Shown here: one piece after another, positions 18,213 to 26,711 of the stretch
Numbering within the stretch: position 1 is the first letter of the stretch
Layout of the letters: each line of letters begins with the position of its first letter
Assembly (NCBI RefSeq): GCF_017581925.1
Contig: NZ_JAGEVG010000010.1
Span: forward strand, 1 to 64,000
Reading direction: 5' to 3'
Length of the DNA: 64,000 nt
Source: Gelidibacter pelagius
Lineage (GTDB): Bacteria > Bacteroidota > Bacteroidia > Flavobacteriales > Flavobacteriaceae
Notes under the pieces: generated by a model
Databases searched by the model: none
What the model saw: only the letters and a program-made list of their open reading frames with translations
Told to the model about the DNA's origin: nothing
Translations under genes and position numbers: made by a program

Positions 18213-18929
18213 TCAGTCCTTGTGAATGATAAATATGGCAGGACGCTTGTGAAGGTCTACTTTAATATGCTTCCAGTCGTTAATACTGTAGGTTTTTATG
18301 TACTCTGAAGACAACGTGATGTCGCAAGCCACACAAAGCCTTGTTTGTGGATGCAGGATTGCACACAGATCCTCCAACATTTTGTTGTTCCGATAGGGTG
18401 TTTCGATAAACAATTGACTTTGATCTTGATCATTGGATAACTTCTCCAAGCGCTTCAACTCCGTCTTCCGTTCGTTTTTATCAATGGGCAAATAACCATT
18501 AAAGGCAAAGCTTTGACCATTCATACCAGAACCCATTAATGCCATAATAATGGATGATGGTCCAACTAAAGGAACGACTTGGATGTTGTTTTCATGAGCC
18601 AACTTTACAATGTCTGATCCCGGATCTGCAACCGCAGGGCATCCCGCTTCAGATAGTAATCCCATTGGCCTCCCTTCTTTACAAGCTTTTAAAAATGATA
18701 GTTTTTCAGAGGTCTCAGTGAACTTATTGAGAATTTTTAACTGGAGTGAAGGTTGCGGCTTTTCAGGGTGTACTTTTTTTATGAAACGTCTTGCAGATTT
18801 TTCATTTTCAACAATATAATCATCTATGAAGTCTATTATTGTTTTTACTGAAGCGGGCAAAACTTCCCAAACGGGATTATCACCTAAGTCTGTTGGAATT
18901 AAGTACAGCTTACCGAAGTTATTTTGCAT
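18213..18929 (-). CDS. RsmI-like SAM-dependent methyltransferase
   Basis: A tetrapyrrole-methylase-fold protein of 238 residues. Landmarks are LYLIPTDLG at the start, GLLSEAGCPAVADPG (about 94-108) and VPLVGPSSIIMALMGSGMNGQSFAFNGY. RsmI methylates the ribose of C1402 of 16S rRNA; this form, with its altered N terminus, looks like the second Bacteroidota paralogue, so the target may differ. Its ATG overlaps the stop of the upstream sugar-dehydrogenase gene by one base (translational coupling). Confidence 0.85.
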   Translation of the reverse strand: MQNNFGKLYLIPTDLGDNPVWEVLPASVKTIIDFIDDYIVENEKSARRFIKKVHPEKPQPSLQLKILNKFTETSEKLSFLKACKEGRPMGLLSEAGCPAVADPGSDIVKLAHENNIQVVPLVGPSSIIMALMGSGMNGQSFAFNGYLPIDKNERKTELKRLEKLSNDQDQSQLFIETPYRNNKMLEDLCAILHPQTRLCVACDITLSSEYIKTYSINDWKHIKVDLHKRPAIFIIHKD

Positions 18930-20332
18930 TAATTTTTAACGAATTTTCGAGTTATTTTTTGACCATTCTCATTATGAATTTGCATAATATACATGCCTTT
19001 GGCCAAGTTTTTAGTGGAAATTTTTGATGAATTATTTTCGAAGCTAATTGAGGTTTTCATCCGTTGTCCTTGAATGTTATAAACAGACACCTCGGATACC
19101 TGGCTGCTTGATGTTCCAAAATCTATAGTTAGCTCATCGTGAACAGGATTTGGGTAGAGTTTGATGTGTGAAAGAGCAGTTTCATCTATACCTAAGGTGG
19201 CGTCCTTAATTTTGTAAATAGACCCAGAGGTAATATCAGCAATATATAACTCTCCATTAACATCTTCACCAAATGTGGTCCAGTTATTATCGTTAAATGG
19301 TTCTGTAAATGTCATGGTCCAGCTTCCATCATTTTCTTTGAGCATACCAATCTCTGAACTACAATAGTCAGCAAAAAAATAAATACCCTCCAAGCTTGAC
19401 TGCGCGGTACCTCTGTATCTAAATCCTCCTGTAATTGAACATTTAAACCTTCCACTATTATTATGTGAATATTCTGCAAAAGGAAAAGTCATTGTGTTTG
19501 CATTTGGGCAATCGCTAAGATTAAATGGGTTAGTCCCCTCATAACAACGCCATCCATAGTTAACGCCACCTTCTGAAGCGGGTACTTTATTGATTTCTTC
19601 AAATAATTGTTCCCCAACATCTGTCAACCATAACTCATTTGTAGTTTTGTCAATTGAAAACTTCCAAGGGTTTCTTAGACCAGATGCCCAAATTTCGTTT
19701 AAAGCATTTGGATTATCAATGTATGGGTTGCTATTAGGAATACCGTAATTTTTTCCGTTTTCTGGATTGTCAACATCGATTCTCAAAAGTTTACCTAAAA
19801 ATGTCTCAAGATTTTGTGAGTTATTGTCCCGATCGCCAGAAAGACCACCATCACCGAGTGCAATAATAAGAAACCCATTACTGTCAAACGCCAGTTCGCC
19901 ACCATTATGAAACGGATCGGGTTGTTTAATGGTCATTAGAATGAGTTCTGAATCCTCATCTGCAAGATCAATATTGGAATCATTCCTATTGAATCTTGAT
20001 ATGATGGTTTCTAAGTCATTATTGACATAATTGACATAAAAATAACCATTTGAAGTGTAGTTTGGATGAAATGCCAGACCTAATAGTCCACGCTCATCCT
20101 TTGCGTCACTGACGCGGTTTTGAATGTTTAAAAAAGATTGTTCATTGACAACACCGTTCTCATTTACAATTTCTATAAGACCATCGCGATCAAGAACGAA
20201 TAGTCGAGAATCTCCGGCATTCTTAATATTAACTACGTTTGAAACGCCTGTCGCAAATAATTCTAATTCAATTTTTTGTGCAACGCTAGATGCACTCACT
20301 ACGAGTCCAATAAGAAGTAAAATTTTTTTCAA
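18929..20332 (-). CDS. Secreted PQQ-type sugar dehydrogenase with T9SS sorting domain
   Basis: The 467-residue protein has a signal peptide, a six-bladed GSDH-type propeller (DERGLLGLAFHPNY, PFHNGGELAFDSNG, GDGGLSGDRDN, WASGLRNPWKFS, VNYGWRCYEG landmarks) and a C-terminal type IX sorting domain of about 75 residues (KLYPNPVHDELTI, then GMYIMQI and a KITRKFVKN end). It should be exported and attached or released at the cell surface. The start is TTG: no ATG, GTG or other TTG sits near the signal peptide. Substrate and cofactor use are inferred from the family only. Confidence 0.9.
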   Translation of the reverse strand: MKKILLLIGLVVSASSVAQKIELELFATGVSNVVNIKNAGDSRLFVLDRDGLIEIVNENGVVNEQSFLNIQNRVSDAKDERGLLGLAFHPNYTSNGYFYVNYVNNDLETIISRFNRNDSNIDLADEDSELILMTIKQPDPFHNGGELAFDSNGFLIIALGDGGLSGDRDNNSQNLETFLGKLLRIDVDNPENGKNYGIPNSNPYIDNPNALNEIWASGLRNPWKFSIDKTTNELWLTDVGEQLFEEINKVPASEGGVNYGWRCYEGTNPFNLSDCPNANTMTFPFAEYSHNNSGRFKCSITGGFRYRGTAQSSLEGIYFFADYCSSEIGMLKENDGSWTMTFTEPFNDNNWTTFGEDVNGELYIADITSGSIYKIKDATLGIDETALSHIKLYPNPVHDELTIDFGTSSSQVSEVSVYNIQGQRMKTSISFENNSSKISTKNLAKGMYIMQIHNENGQKITRKFVKN

Positions 20333-20394
20333 AGTCTTTATTTTTTTAGAAAGTATGGCCTAAATTACAAAAAAAACCAAGACACATAAATATA

Positions 20395-20850
20395 TTATAT
20401 TGTTAAATTGTAGGAAATTTTTTCGCAAGCCTCGTCTAATAAGCTGAAAACATCCTCAAAATCTTCTTCGTTTCCCCAATAGGGATCTGGGACTTCTTTT
20501 ATCGTGGATGATTGAGAGTCTTGTAGTATCAGTTTCACCTTAGCGATATCTTCTGTATCTCTTGCCAGTTTCACAACATTTTCATAATTGGATTGATCCA
20601 TGACATAAATTATGTCAAAATTATCAAAGTCTGAAAGTTCAAATTGTCTACATTTTTGATTTGAAATGTCGAGGCCTTTGCCTTTTGCTGTAGCAATTGA
20701 GCGATGGTCAGGTGATTTCCCTATATGATAATCTGCTGTTCCGGCAGAGTCAACTTCAAATTTATCAGCAGGCAGTTTTGATTCAAGAATGCCATGCGCT
20801 AATGGTGATCTGCAAATGTTTCCCAAGCAAACCATTAAAATCCTTGTCAT
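20395..20850 (-). CDS. Low-molecular-weight protein-tyrosine phosphatase
   Basis: The 151-residue protein has the P-loop CLGNICRS (Cys8 to Arg14 with the usual Ser15) and the general-acid Asp122 in PDPYWG. It removes phosphate from tyrosines, often those of exopolysaccharide kinases, although no such kinase lies nearby. It is downstream of dnaA on the same strand with a 142-base gap. The length and motifs are complete. Confidence 0.94.
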   Translation of the reverse strand: MTRILMVCLGNICRSPLAHGILESKLPADKFEVDSAGTADYHIGKSPDHRSIATAKGKGLDISNQKCRQFELSDFDNFDIIYVMDQSNYENVVKLARDTEDIAKVKLILQDSQSSTIKEVPDPYWGNEEDFEDVFSLLDEACEKISYNLTI

Positions 20851-20992
20851 TATAATTCGATTTTTATATTAGTAATATCCCAAAAGATTCATGAAAGTAA
20901 AAAGATTGACAAATAACCAGAGTTAGTCAAATTACTTTTAAACTCAGAAGTTTTGTTCAGAAGTCATCGAGTTTCAATTCGAACGCTGTTTT

Positions 20993-22420
20993 TTACAGCG
21001 CTAATTTTTTGGCAATGTCATCAACATACTTTCTGAATTGTTTGTCAGTAGAAGAGAGGTTGTCAACAGTTTTACAAGCATGAAGTACAGTGGCATGATC
21101 ACGTTTTCCAATTTGCGAACCAATGCTGGCCAAAGACGCTTTTGTATATTTTTTCGCAAAAAACATAGCTAACTGTCTTGCTTGTACAATATGCCTTTTT
21201 CTTGTTTTGGATTGCAGGGTATCAACATCCATTTGGAAGTAATCTGAGACGACTTTTTGAATATAATCGATGGAAACTTCTCGTTTGGTGTTTTTGACAA
21301 ACTTCTCAACAATTTCCTTAGCGAGGCTAATGGTAATCTCTTTTTTGTTGAATGAGGATTGTGCGATTAAGGAAATAATGGCACCTTCAAGCTCTCTGAC
21401 GTTGGTTTTGATATGTTTGGCAACATATTCAATAATATCATCAGGCATTTCTACACCATCACGATACAATTTGTTTTTTAATATTGAGACTCTGGTTTCA
21501 AAATCCGGACTTTGCAATTCGGCAGAAAGCCCCCATTTGAAACGAGATAGCAAGCGCTGTTCTATATCCTGCATGTCGACAGGTGCTTTGTCACTTGTTA
21601 AAATGACCTGCTTTCCATTTTGATGTAAGTGATTGAAAATATGGAAAAACACATCTTGAGTTCCCGTTTTACCTGATAAGAATTGAACGTCATCAATAAT
21701 CAAAACGTCAATGATTTGATAGAAATGAATGAAATCATTTCTATTGTTCTTCTTGACAGAATCTATGTACTGCTGTGTGAATTTTTCAGCAGAAATATAC
21801 AATACTGTTTTTTCAGGATATTTATCTTTAATATCTATCCCAATGGCATGCGCCAAATGGGTTTTTCCAAGGCCTACGCCACCAAAGATCAGTAAGGGAT
21901 TAAAAGAGGTCCCACCAGGTTTATTCGCAACTGCCAATCCTGCATTTCTTGCCAAACGATTGGAGTCTCCTTCAAGGAAGTTTTCAAAATTATAATTGGG
22001 ATTGAGTTGCGACTCAATTTTCACATTTCTAATTCCAGGAATGATAAAAGGATTTTTTAATTCCGGATTTTTATTTTTTAACGGGATATCAACATCTTGA
22101 GATTTTACTGCGCTTCTATTGGAACTTGGTATTTTTTCAGTAAAAGGTTGTTTGTTGCCATAAGTGTTTTCCATCTTTATGACATAGACCAATTTTGCCC
22201 GATCTCCAAGCTCTTTATTTAAGGCTACTTTAAGTATTTTCACATAGTGCTCTTCAAGCCATTCGTAAAAGAATTTACTAGGTACTTGGATGCTCAGAGC
22301 ATTGTCAGTAAGCTTTACTGCTGTAATAGGTTCAAACCAAGTTTTATATGCTTGGGGTTGGATGTTGTCTTTTATAAAAGATAAACAATTTTTCCAAACC
22401 GATTGCGCAGTTACCTCCAT
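20993..22420 (-). CDS. dnaA: Chromosomal replication initiator protein DnaA
   Basis: DnaA binds the origin and opens it in its ATP form. The 475-residue protein has domain I (1-80), a short linker, the AAA+ domain with Walker A GGVGLGKT (180-187) and Walker B IIDDVQFL, sensor motifs, and the C-terminal DNA-binding domain with the GKRDHATVLHACKTV signature (about 438-452). No dnaN or gyrB adjoins it, and I found no cluster of TTATCCACA-type boxes, so the origin is probably not visible here. The gene diverges from a thioesterase gene. Confidence 0.97.
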   Translation of the reverse strand: MEVTAQSVWKNCLSFIKDNIQPQAYKTWFEPITAVKLTDNALSIQVPSKFFYEWLEEHYVKILKVALNKELGDRAKLVYVIKMENTYGNKQPFTEKIPSSNRSAVKSQDVDIPLKNKNPELKNPFIIPGIRNVKIESQLNPNYNFENFLEGDSNRLARNAGLAVANKPGGTSFNPLLIFGGVGLGKTHLAHAIGIDIKDKYPEKTVLYISAEKFTQQYIDSVKKNNRNDFIHFYQIIDVLIIDDVQFLSGKTGTQDVFFHIFNHLHQNGKQVILTSDKAPVDMQDIEQRLLSRFKWGLSAELQSPDFETRVSILKNKLYRDGVEMPDDIIEYVAKHIKTNVRELEGAIISLIAQSSFNKKEITISLAKEIVEKFVKNTKREVSIDYIQKVVSDYFQMDVDTLQSKTRKRHIVQARQLAMFFAKKYTKASLASIGSQIGKRDHATVLHACKTVDNLSSTDKQFRKYVDDIAKKLAL

Positions 22421-22464
22421 TGTAATTAGTTAATTTTTTGATGTTAGTCAGATTAGCAAAAAAA

Positions 22465-22558
22465 AGAGAAATTTGTGTATTCTCTTGAATAATTTCTGAG
22501 ACAAATATGTGAACAAATTTCTGAAAAAAAAAATCAAATGCTATTGAATATTCAGAAA
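22465..22558. promoter_or_regulatory. Repeated motifs in the dnaA/thioesterase divergent spacer
   Basis: The 160-base spacer contains an AGAGAA/TTCTCT inverted repeat (22465-22485) and three copies of TTTCTGA: two direct (22493-22499 and 22518-22524) and one inverted (22552-22558). These may be operator sites for dnaA. No confident -33/-7 pair was identified. Confidence 0.35.
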
Positions 22559-22611
22559 TAAATCCCCATGTTTAATCCGCGATGAAAATACAAAAAATAA
22601 ACCAAACAAAG

Positions 22612-23022
22612 ATGTCAAATCCTTTATATTACCACGAAATTGAACTTAGAGTGCGTTATGCTGAAACCGACCAAATGGGTATCGTCTATTACGGAAACTA
22701 TGCCCAATATTTTGAGGTTGGAAGAGTTGAGTGGTTAAGGAAATTTGGAATATCCTATAAAAGCATGGAGGAGGAAGGCCTCATGTTGCCCGTAATAAGC
22801 TTGAGTATAAAATACAAAAAGCCAGCGCGTTACGATGACCTCATTAAAGTAAAGACTCAGTTGGTAAAATTGCCGTCTGCAAGTATTGAATTTGATTACG
22901 AAATTACGAACCAATCAGGGGAAATTTTAACCAAAGGAAATACCGAATTGGTATTTATGGATGTTAATAGGAATAGACCTACAAGATGCCCAAAATATCT
23001 TTTAGACAAACTACGGAATTAA
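22612..23022 (+). CDS. Acyl-CoA thioesterase, YbgC/4HBT family
   Basis: A hot-dog-fold thioesterase of 136 residues from this ATG, or 146 from an in-frame ATG at 22582; I prefer the internal start because MSNPLYYHEIELRVRY matches the usual family N terminus. The active-site signature YAETDQMGIVYYGNYAQYFE carries the catalytic Asp. In proteobacteria YbgC sits with tol-pal, which is not the case here, so the physiological acyl-CoA is unknown. Its stop overlaps the convergent YigZ gene by four bases. Confidence 0.9.
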   Translation: MSNPLYYHEIELRVRYAETDQMGIVYYGNYAQYFEVGRVEWLRKFGISYKSMEEEGLMLPVISLSIKYKKPARYDDLIKVKTQLVKLPSASIEFDYEITNQSGEILTKGNTELVFMDVNRNRPTRCPKYLLDKLRN

Positions 23023-23639
23023 TCGTCCAAAATTTTTAAATCAACCCCGAAAATTGGTTCGAAAGCCTCTAAAACATTCTTTATTTTTTTTAATCTAACA
23101 GAAATAACGATTGTGCACGTCAATTCTAAAGTCTGTCGTGATATTTTTAAGTTTTTTTCTTTGATAACACGCATCACTTTATTCATGTCTTTATATTCAA
23201 AATTGAGTTCTACTTCCTGATTTATGGTTTTTGTGACAATTTTCGAATGCTCTAATGCCATTTGTGCAGCTGTTTTGTAAGCGGTTATTAGTCCGCCGAC
23301 TCCCAATTTTATACCTCCAAAATACCTGACTACTACAATTAATACATTGGTGACTTCAAAAGATTGAATTTGTCCGTATATAGGCATTCCAGCACTGTTA
23401 TTTGGCTCTCCATCATCATTGACCCTAAACTGATATTTATTTTCTTGAACTCCCAATTGATAAGCGTAACACCAATGTCTGGCAGAATGGTGCTGTTTTT
23501 TCAAATTTTCAAGATGGATTTTGACATCATCTTCTGTTTTGACTGGGAATGCATACCCGAAAAATTTACTGTTTTTTTCTTTAAATAAAACTTCAGCAGA
23601 AGGTTTGGTTATGGTTTTGTAAGTGTCTTTTTCCGTCAT
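23019..23639 (-). CDS. YigZ/IMPACT family protein
   Basis: The 206-residue protein starts at the ATG giving MTEKDTYKTI; a TTG nine bases upstream would lengthen it into the preceding gene. The N-terminal UPF0029 domain shows KNSKFFGYAFPV, ARHWCYAYQLG and DDGEPNNSAGMPI, then VVVRYFGGIKLGVGGLITAYK. A C-terminal DUF1949-like domain follows. IMPACT proteins in eukaryotes inhibit the GCN2 pathway; the bacterial role is not settled. The spacing of one base to the EamA gene suggests one operon with it. Confidence 0.92.
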   Translation of the reverse strand: MTEKDTYKTITKPSAEVLFKEKNSKFFGYAFPVKTEDDVKIHLENLKKQHHSARHWCYAYQLGVQENKYQFRVNDDGEPNNSAGMPIYGQIQSFEVTNVLIVVVRYFGGIKLGVGGLITAYKTAAQMALEHSKIVTKTINQEVELNFEYKDMNKVMRVIKEKNLKISRQTLELTCTIVISVRLKKIKNVLEAFEPIFGVDLKILDD

Positions 23640-23640
23640 A

Positions 23641-24504
23641 TCATGCAAAAGTTACTAAATAAATGGCAATAAGTGCCAATCCAATTCCTGTCCAATTTCT
23701 TTTGGTTAAATGCTCATTGAAGACCCAAAGACCAATTAAAGTGGATATCATGACTATGGCCACGTTATTTATGGTGAAAAATGTGGAGCTTTCCATATTT
23801 TGAGATTGTAGTGCTTTGATGATATAATATAATGAAGCATAATTGGCAAGCCCCAATAAAAGGCCTCCAAGAATGCTTTTTGGATCCAATTGCAATTGGC
23901 TGCGTAATTTTTTAACACCTAAGATGCTCAATCCTATTATTCCTGCAAATCCGAATACACAGGAAGAAAATAACGGAATATTCTCTTCCGAAATAGACGT
24001 ATGCTGCAAATAATTGATATAGGTGTCACTGAATCCTGAGCCCAGGAAAAGCAGTAAAGGCAGCATGAGGTTTTTCGTGAAATTCACCTTGGTTTTTGAC
24101 TTTACAGACACTAGATACACCGCAATAAAAGCTAAAACAACCCCAATGATTTTTTGATATCCAATACTTTCACGGAATAAAATCACACCAAAGATAATAG
24201 GAATGATGACACTCATCTTAGAGGCCACAGAAGCCACAGAAAGTCCATTCTTTTGAGCAGTCCATGCCATCAATGTGAAAAGGCCGATAAACAGAGCACC
24301 TACAATAATGCTCCCTAAAAACCATTCAGAATTAAATATGGTATCAAAAGAAATTGATTTTTGAACCGTCAAAATACCAAAGCCAAAGGCAACAATATAA
24401 TTGACTACAATAGTTTGAAAGGTGTTGACCCTAAATTTCTCCAGTAGCTTAAAAACGACAAAAATAAATAATGATGCCGTGATACTGAGAATAAGATAAA
24501 TCAA
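23641..24504 (-). CDS. EamA-family (DMT) transporter
   Basis: A 287-residue membrane protein with ten hydrophobic helices in two EamA repeats (about 1-140 and 150-287), each ending with a GIVLAF- or GLALIAIYLV-type helix. The substrate is unknown; the superfamily exports amino acids, purines and other metabolites. The start codon is TTG, overlapping the HAD gene stop by four bases (TTGA), and no ATG is available near the first helix. Within the ribD-HAD-EamA-YigZ run. Confidence 0.85.
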   Translation of the reverse strand: MIYLILSITASLFIFVVFKLLEKFRVNTFQTIVVNYIVAFGFGILTVQKSISFDTIFNSEWFLGSIIVGALFIGLFTLMAWTAQKNGLSVASVASKMSVIIPIIFGVILFRESIGYQKIIGVVLAFIAVYLVSVKSKTKVNFTKNLMLPLLLFLGSGFSDTYINYLQHTSISEENIPLFSSCVFGFAGIIGLSILGVKKLRSQLQLDPKSILGGLLLGLANYASLYYIIKALQSQNMESSTFFTINNVAIVMISTLIGLWVFNEHLTKRNWTGIGLALIAIYLVTFA

Positions 24505-25112
24505 AACAAGTCCTTTTTGGTTGACAGCAATGTGGTGATGTCATCAGTTTCTGGATTGATATGCCATGTGTGGATACCTAATTTTGAAGCTGAAATAATA
24601 TTTTCTTCAGTATCATCAATAAATAAGGACTCCTCGGCTTTTATATTGTTCTCATCTAAAACAAATTCATAAATATTGGCGTTTGGTTTTCTTAATTGGA
24701 TTTCGTGCGAAAGATAGAACGCATCAAATTGAGCTTTAAACTCTTCGTAGAAGTTCACGTTTTCTTTGACCCAGTTAATATGGAGTTCATTCGTGTTGCT
24801 CAATAAAATAAGTTTATATTTTTTGTCTGCCGCCAACTGTTCCAAAAACTCTAACCTGTGCAACGGAAAATCCCTTAAGATATAATTCCAGGAATCTAAA
24901 AGCGTTTCTCTGTCGTGGTCTGGGAAATTATCTAAATAAAATTCCAGAAACTCATCGGTAGTCATAAGGCCTTGTTCATAAAGCGTATTTATGGCATGGA
25001 TTTCATCAGAGAGTTCATCCATTTCAAATAAGTTGAGCGCATTGGTCATAGCGCCTTTTTTATCAAGGTTGATAAATACGTCTCCAAAATCGAATATTAT
25101 ATTTTTAATCAT
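24501..25112 (-). CDS. HAD-family hydrolase, subfamily IA
   Basis: The 203-residue protein carries the four HAD motifs: DFGDVFINL (nucleophile Asp9), LLSNTNELH (motif II Ser/Asn), RKPNANIYE (motif III Lys) and LFIDDTEENI (motif IV Asp pair). Closest in style to the YihX/epoxide-hydrolase N-terminal-like phosphatases. It overlaps ribD by eight bases. A flavin-pathway phosphatase acting on 5-amino-6-ribitylamino-uracil phosphate would fit this position, but that is inference. Confidence 0.88.
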   Translation of the reverse strand: MIKNIIFDFGDVFINLDKKGAMTNALNLFEMDELSDEIHAINTLYEQGLMTTDEFLEFYLDNFPDHDRETLLDSWNYILRDFPLHRLEFLEQLAADKKYKLILLSNTNELHINWVKENVNFYEEFKAQFDAFYLSHEIQLRKPNANIYEFVLDENNIKAEESLFIDDTEENIISASKLGIHTWHINPETDDITTLLSTKKDLF

Positions 25113-26184
25113 TGCTGTAAAGTTTTAAGGTATCGTTGATGATTTTTTCTTCTGAAAGTAATCTTCCTGAAAAGTGGGGTGCTTTTGTGCCGCTGGTAAA
25201 ATTTATAGTGCCTTTAAAAACTCGTGCTTCATCCCAAAGATTTTCATCTATAAAGGTCTGTAGCGTTTGACGTCCACCTTCAATAATAACGGAGTTAATA
25301 TCATGCCTAAAAAGGATTTTACAAATTTGGTGAGCAATTTTATCTTTTAAATCCCAATTCATAAATTCCGTGATTGCTGACTGGTGAGTTAACTCCAATC
25401 TATCATCCTGAGACTTCATGCTTCGAGCTTCGTGCTTCAAGCTTAATAAGATTGTTGAGGCCTTGCCATCAAAAACAGCAACATCTCTAGATAGACGAGA
25501 GCTTTTGTCCAAAACAATACGTATCGGGTTTTTGCCGTACCAATCTCTCGTGGTCAAACTCGGATTGTCTTCAACGACCGTATTGGTTCCGACTAAAATA
25601 GCTTGTTCTTCGGCGCGCCATTTATGCACCAATTGACGTGAAAGTTCATTGGTAATCCATACAGGTTTCTGTTCGTCTCTTGTTGTGGGCGCAATAAATC
25701 CATCGGCAGTTTCCGCCCATTTTAATATGACATAGGGGCGTCTTTTATTGTGAAACGTAAAAAAACGCTTGTGATGTTCTTTGACTTCATCTTCCAAAAC
25801 GCCTACAATAACTTCACATCCGGAGGTTTTTAGCTTTTCAATGCCTTTGCCTGCAACGGCACTATGTGTATCCATAGTGCCAATAACAACCCTGGGAATT
25901 TTAAATTTGATAATGGCGTCTGCACAAGGAGGCGTTTTTCCAAAATGTGAACAGGGCTCTAAGGTCACATAAAGTGTTGATTTTGAAAGTAAGTTCGGGT
26001 TTTTCACGCTGTTAATGGCATTCACTTCGGCATGAGCGCCCCCATACGGACTTGTAAAGCCCTCACCAATAATGCTTTGATCATGTACAATAACGCATCC
26101 CACCATAGGGTTTGGAGCGGTGGTTCCCAGTCCATTTTTGCCAATTTCAATGCAACGTTTTATATATTTTTCATGTATATTCAT
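25105..26184 (-). CDS. ribD: Bifunctional riboflavin biosynthesis deaminase/reductase
   Basis: RibD performs the deaminase and reductase steps after GTP cyclohydrolase II. The N-terminal zinc deaminase shows HAEVNAI and the CSHFGKTPPCADAI cysteines (to about 145); the reductase domain follows with VILKWAETADGFIAP, EEQAILVGTNTVVEDNPSLT and IIEGGRQTLQTF. The 359-residue length is normal. Residues near 245-258 are encoded by a degenerate 7-base repeat array (25413-25447), apparently inserted in a variable loop. An 18-bp palindrome abuts the start codon. The HAD gene follows with overlap. Confidence 0.95.
   Translation of the reverse strand: MNIHEKYIKRCIEIGKNGLGTTAPNPMVGCVIVHDQSIIGEGFTSPYGGAHAEVNAINSVKNPNLLSKSTLYVTLEPCSHFGKTPPCADAIIKFKIPRVVIGTMDTHSAVAGKGIEKLKTSGCEVIVGVLEDEVKEHHKRFFTFHNKRRPYVILKWAETADGFIAPTTRDEQKPVWITNELSRQLVHKWRAEEQAILVGTNTVVEDNPSLTTRDWYGKNPIRIVLDKSSRLSRDVAVFDGKASTILLSLKHEARSMKSQDDRLELTHQSAITEFMNWDLKDKIAHQICKILFRHDINSVIIEGGRQTLQTFIDENLWDEARVFKGTINFTSGTKAPHFSGRLLSEEKIINDTLKLYSND
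25413..25447. repeat. Heptad-period repeat array inside ribD
   Basis: Five 7-base units. On the ribD coding strand they read AGCTTGA, AGCACGA, AGCTCGA, AGCATGA and AGTCTCA or close to that. The same unit family forms the intergenic array at 41322-41356. The reading frame stays open through it. Confidence 0.8.
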
Positions 26185-26201
26185 CCCAATAATTATCGGG
26201 A
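26184..26201. repeat. 18-bp palindrome at the ribD start
   Basis: TCCCAATAATTATCGGGA is symmetric except for one base pair. It covers half of the 35-base divergent spacer between ribD and the GNAT gene and touches the ribD ATG. It could be an operator or an mRNA hairpin that hides the start. Confidence 0.6.
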
Positions 26202-26219
26202 CAAAAATAACATAATATC

Positions 26220-26711
26220 GTGAGCAAAGCCGCTATCTTGATCAGAGAAATTAAAACGGAAGATGATGCCCAAGTTGCAAAGGTTATACGTGCGGTTTTG
26301 GTTGAAATGGGAGTCCCAAAAGTTGGAACCGCATACGCCGATAAGGCTCTTGATGAAATGACTGCTACTTATAATAAGAACAATGCCACTTATTTTGTGA
26401 TTGAAGATCATGGAGAGATTATTGGAGGCGCAGGAATTGCTCAGTTGGAAAACTTTGAAGGCCCAATTTGTGAGTTGCAGAAAATGTATTTTTTACCGGA
26501 GGCAAGAGGGAAGGGGCTTGGAGCTAAAATGATGGAAGTATGCTTGAAAAAAGCCAAATCGTTTGGTTTTGAAAAATGCTATCTTGAAACCTTGCCTTAT
26601 ATGAAAGATGCCACAAAACTTTATGCCAAATCTGGATTTGAACCTTTGGAAGGACCACTGGGAGATACAGGACATTATTCTTGTAATGTTTGGATGCTAA
26701 AATCATTATAA
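26220..26711 (+). CDS. GNAT family N-acetyltransferase
   Basis: The 163-residue protein has the acetyl-CoA-binding PEARGKGLGAKMM (about 92-104), then CYLETLPYMKDATKLYAKSGF, a normal GNAT C-terminal half. The start is GTG; no ATG lies near the expected N terminus (SKAAILIREIKTEDD). The acceptor is unknown. Its stop overlaps the prmC start (TAATG), so the two are one operon. Confidence 0.87.
   Translation: MSKAAILIREIKTEDDAQVAKVIRAVLVEMGVPKVGTAYADKALDEMTATYNKNNATYFVIEDHGEIIGGAGIAQLENFEGPICELQKMYFLPEARGKGLGAKMMEVCLKKAKSFGFEKCYLETLPYMKDATKLYAKSGFEPLEGPLGDTGHYSCNVWMLKSL

Noticed and set aside
22421-22581. Replication origin next to dnaA
   Set aside because: No cluster of TTATCCACA-type boxes or AT-rich 13-mers in suitable order; dnaA proximity alone is not enough in this phylum.
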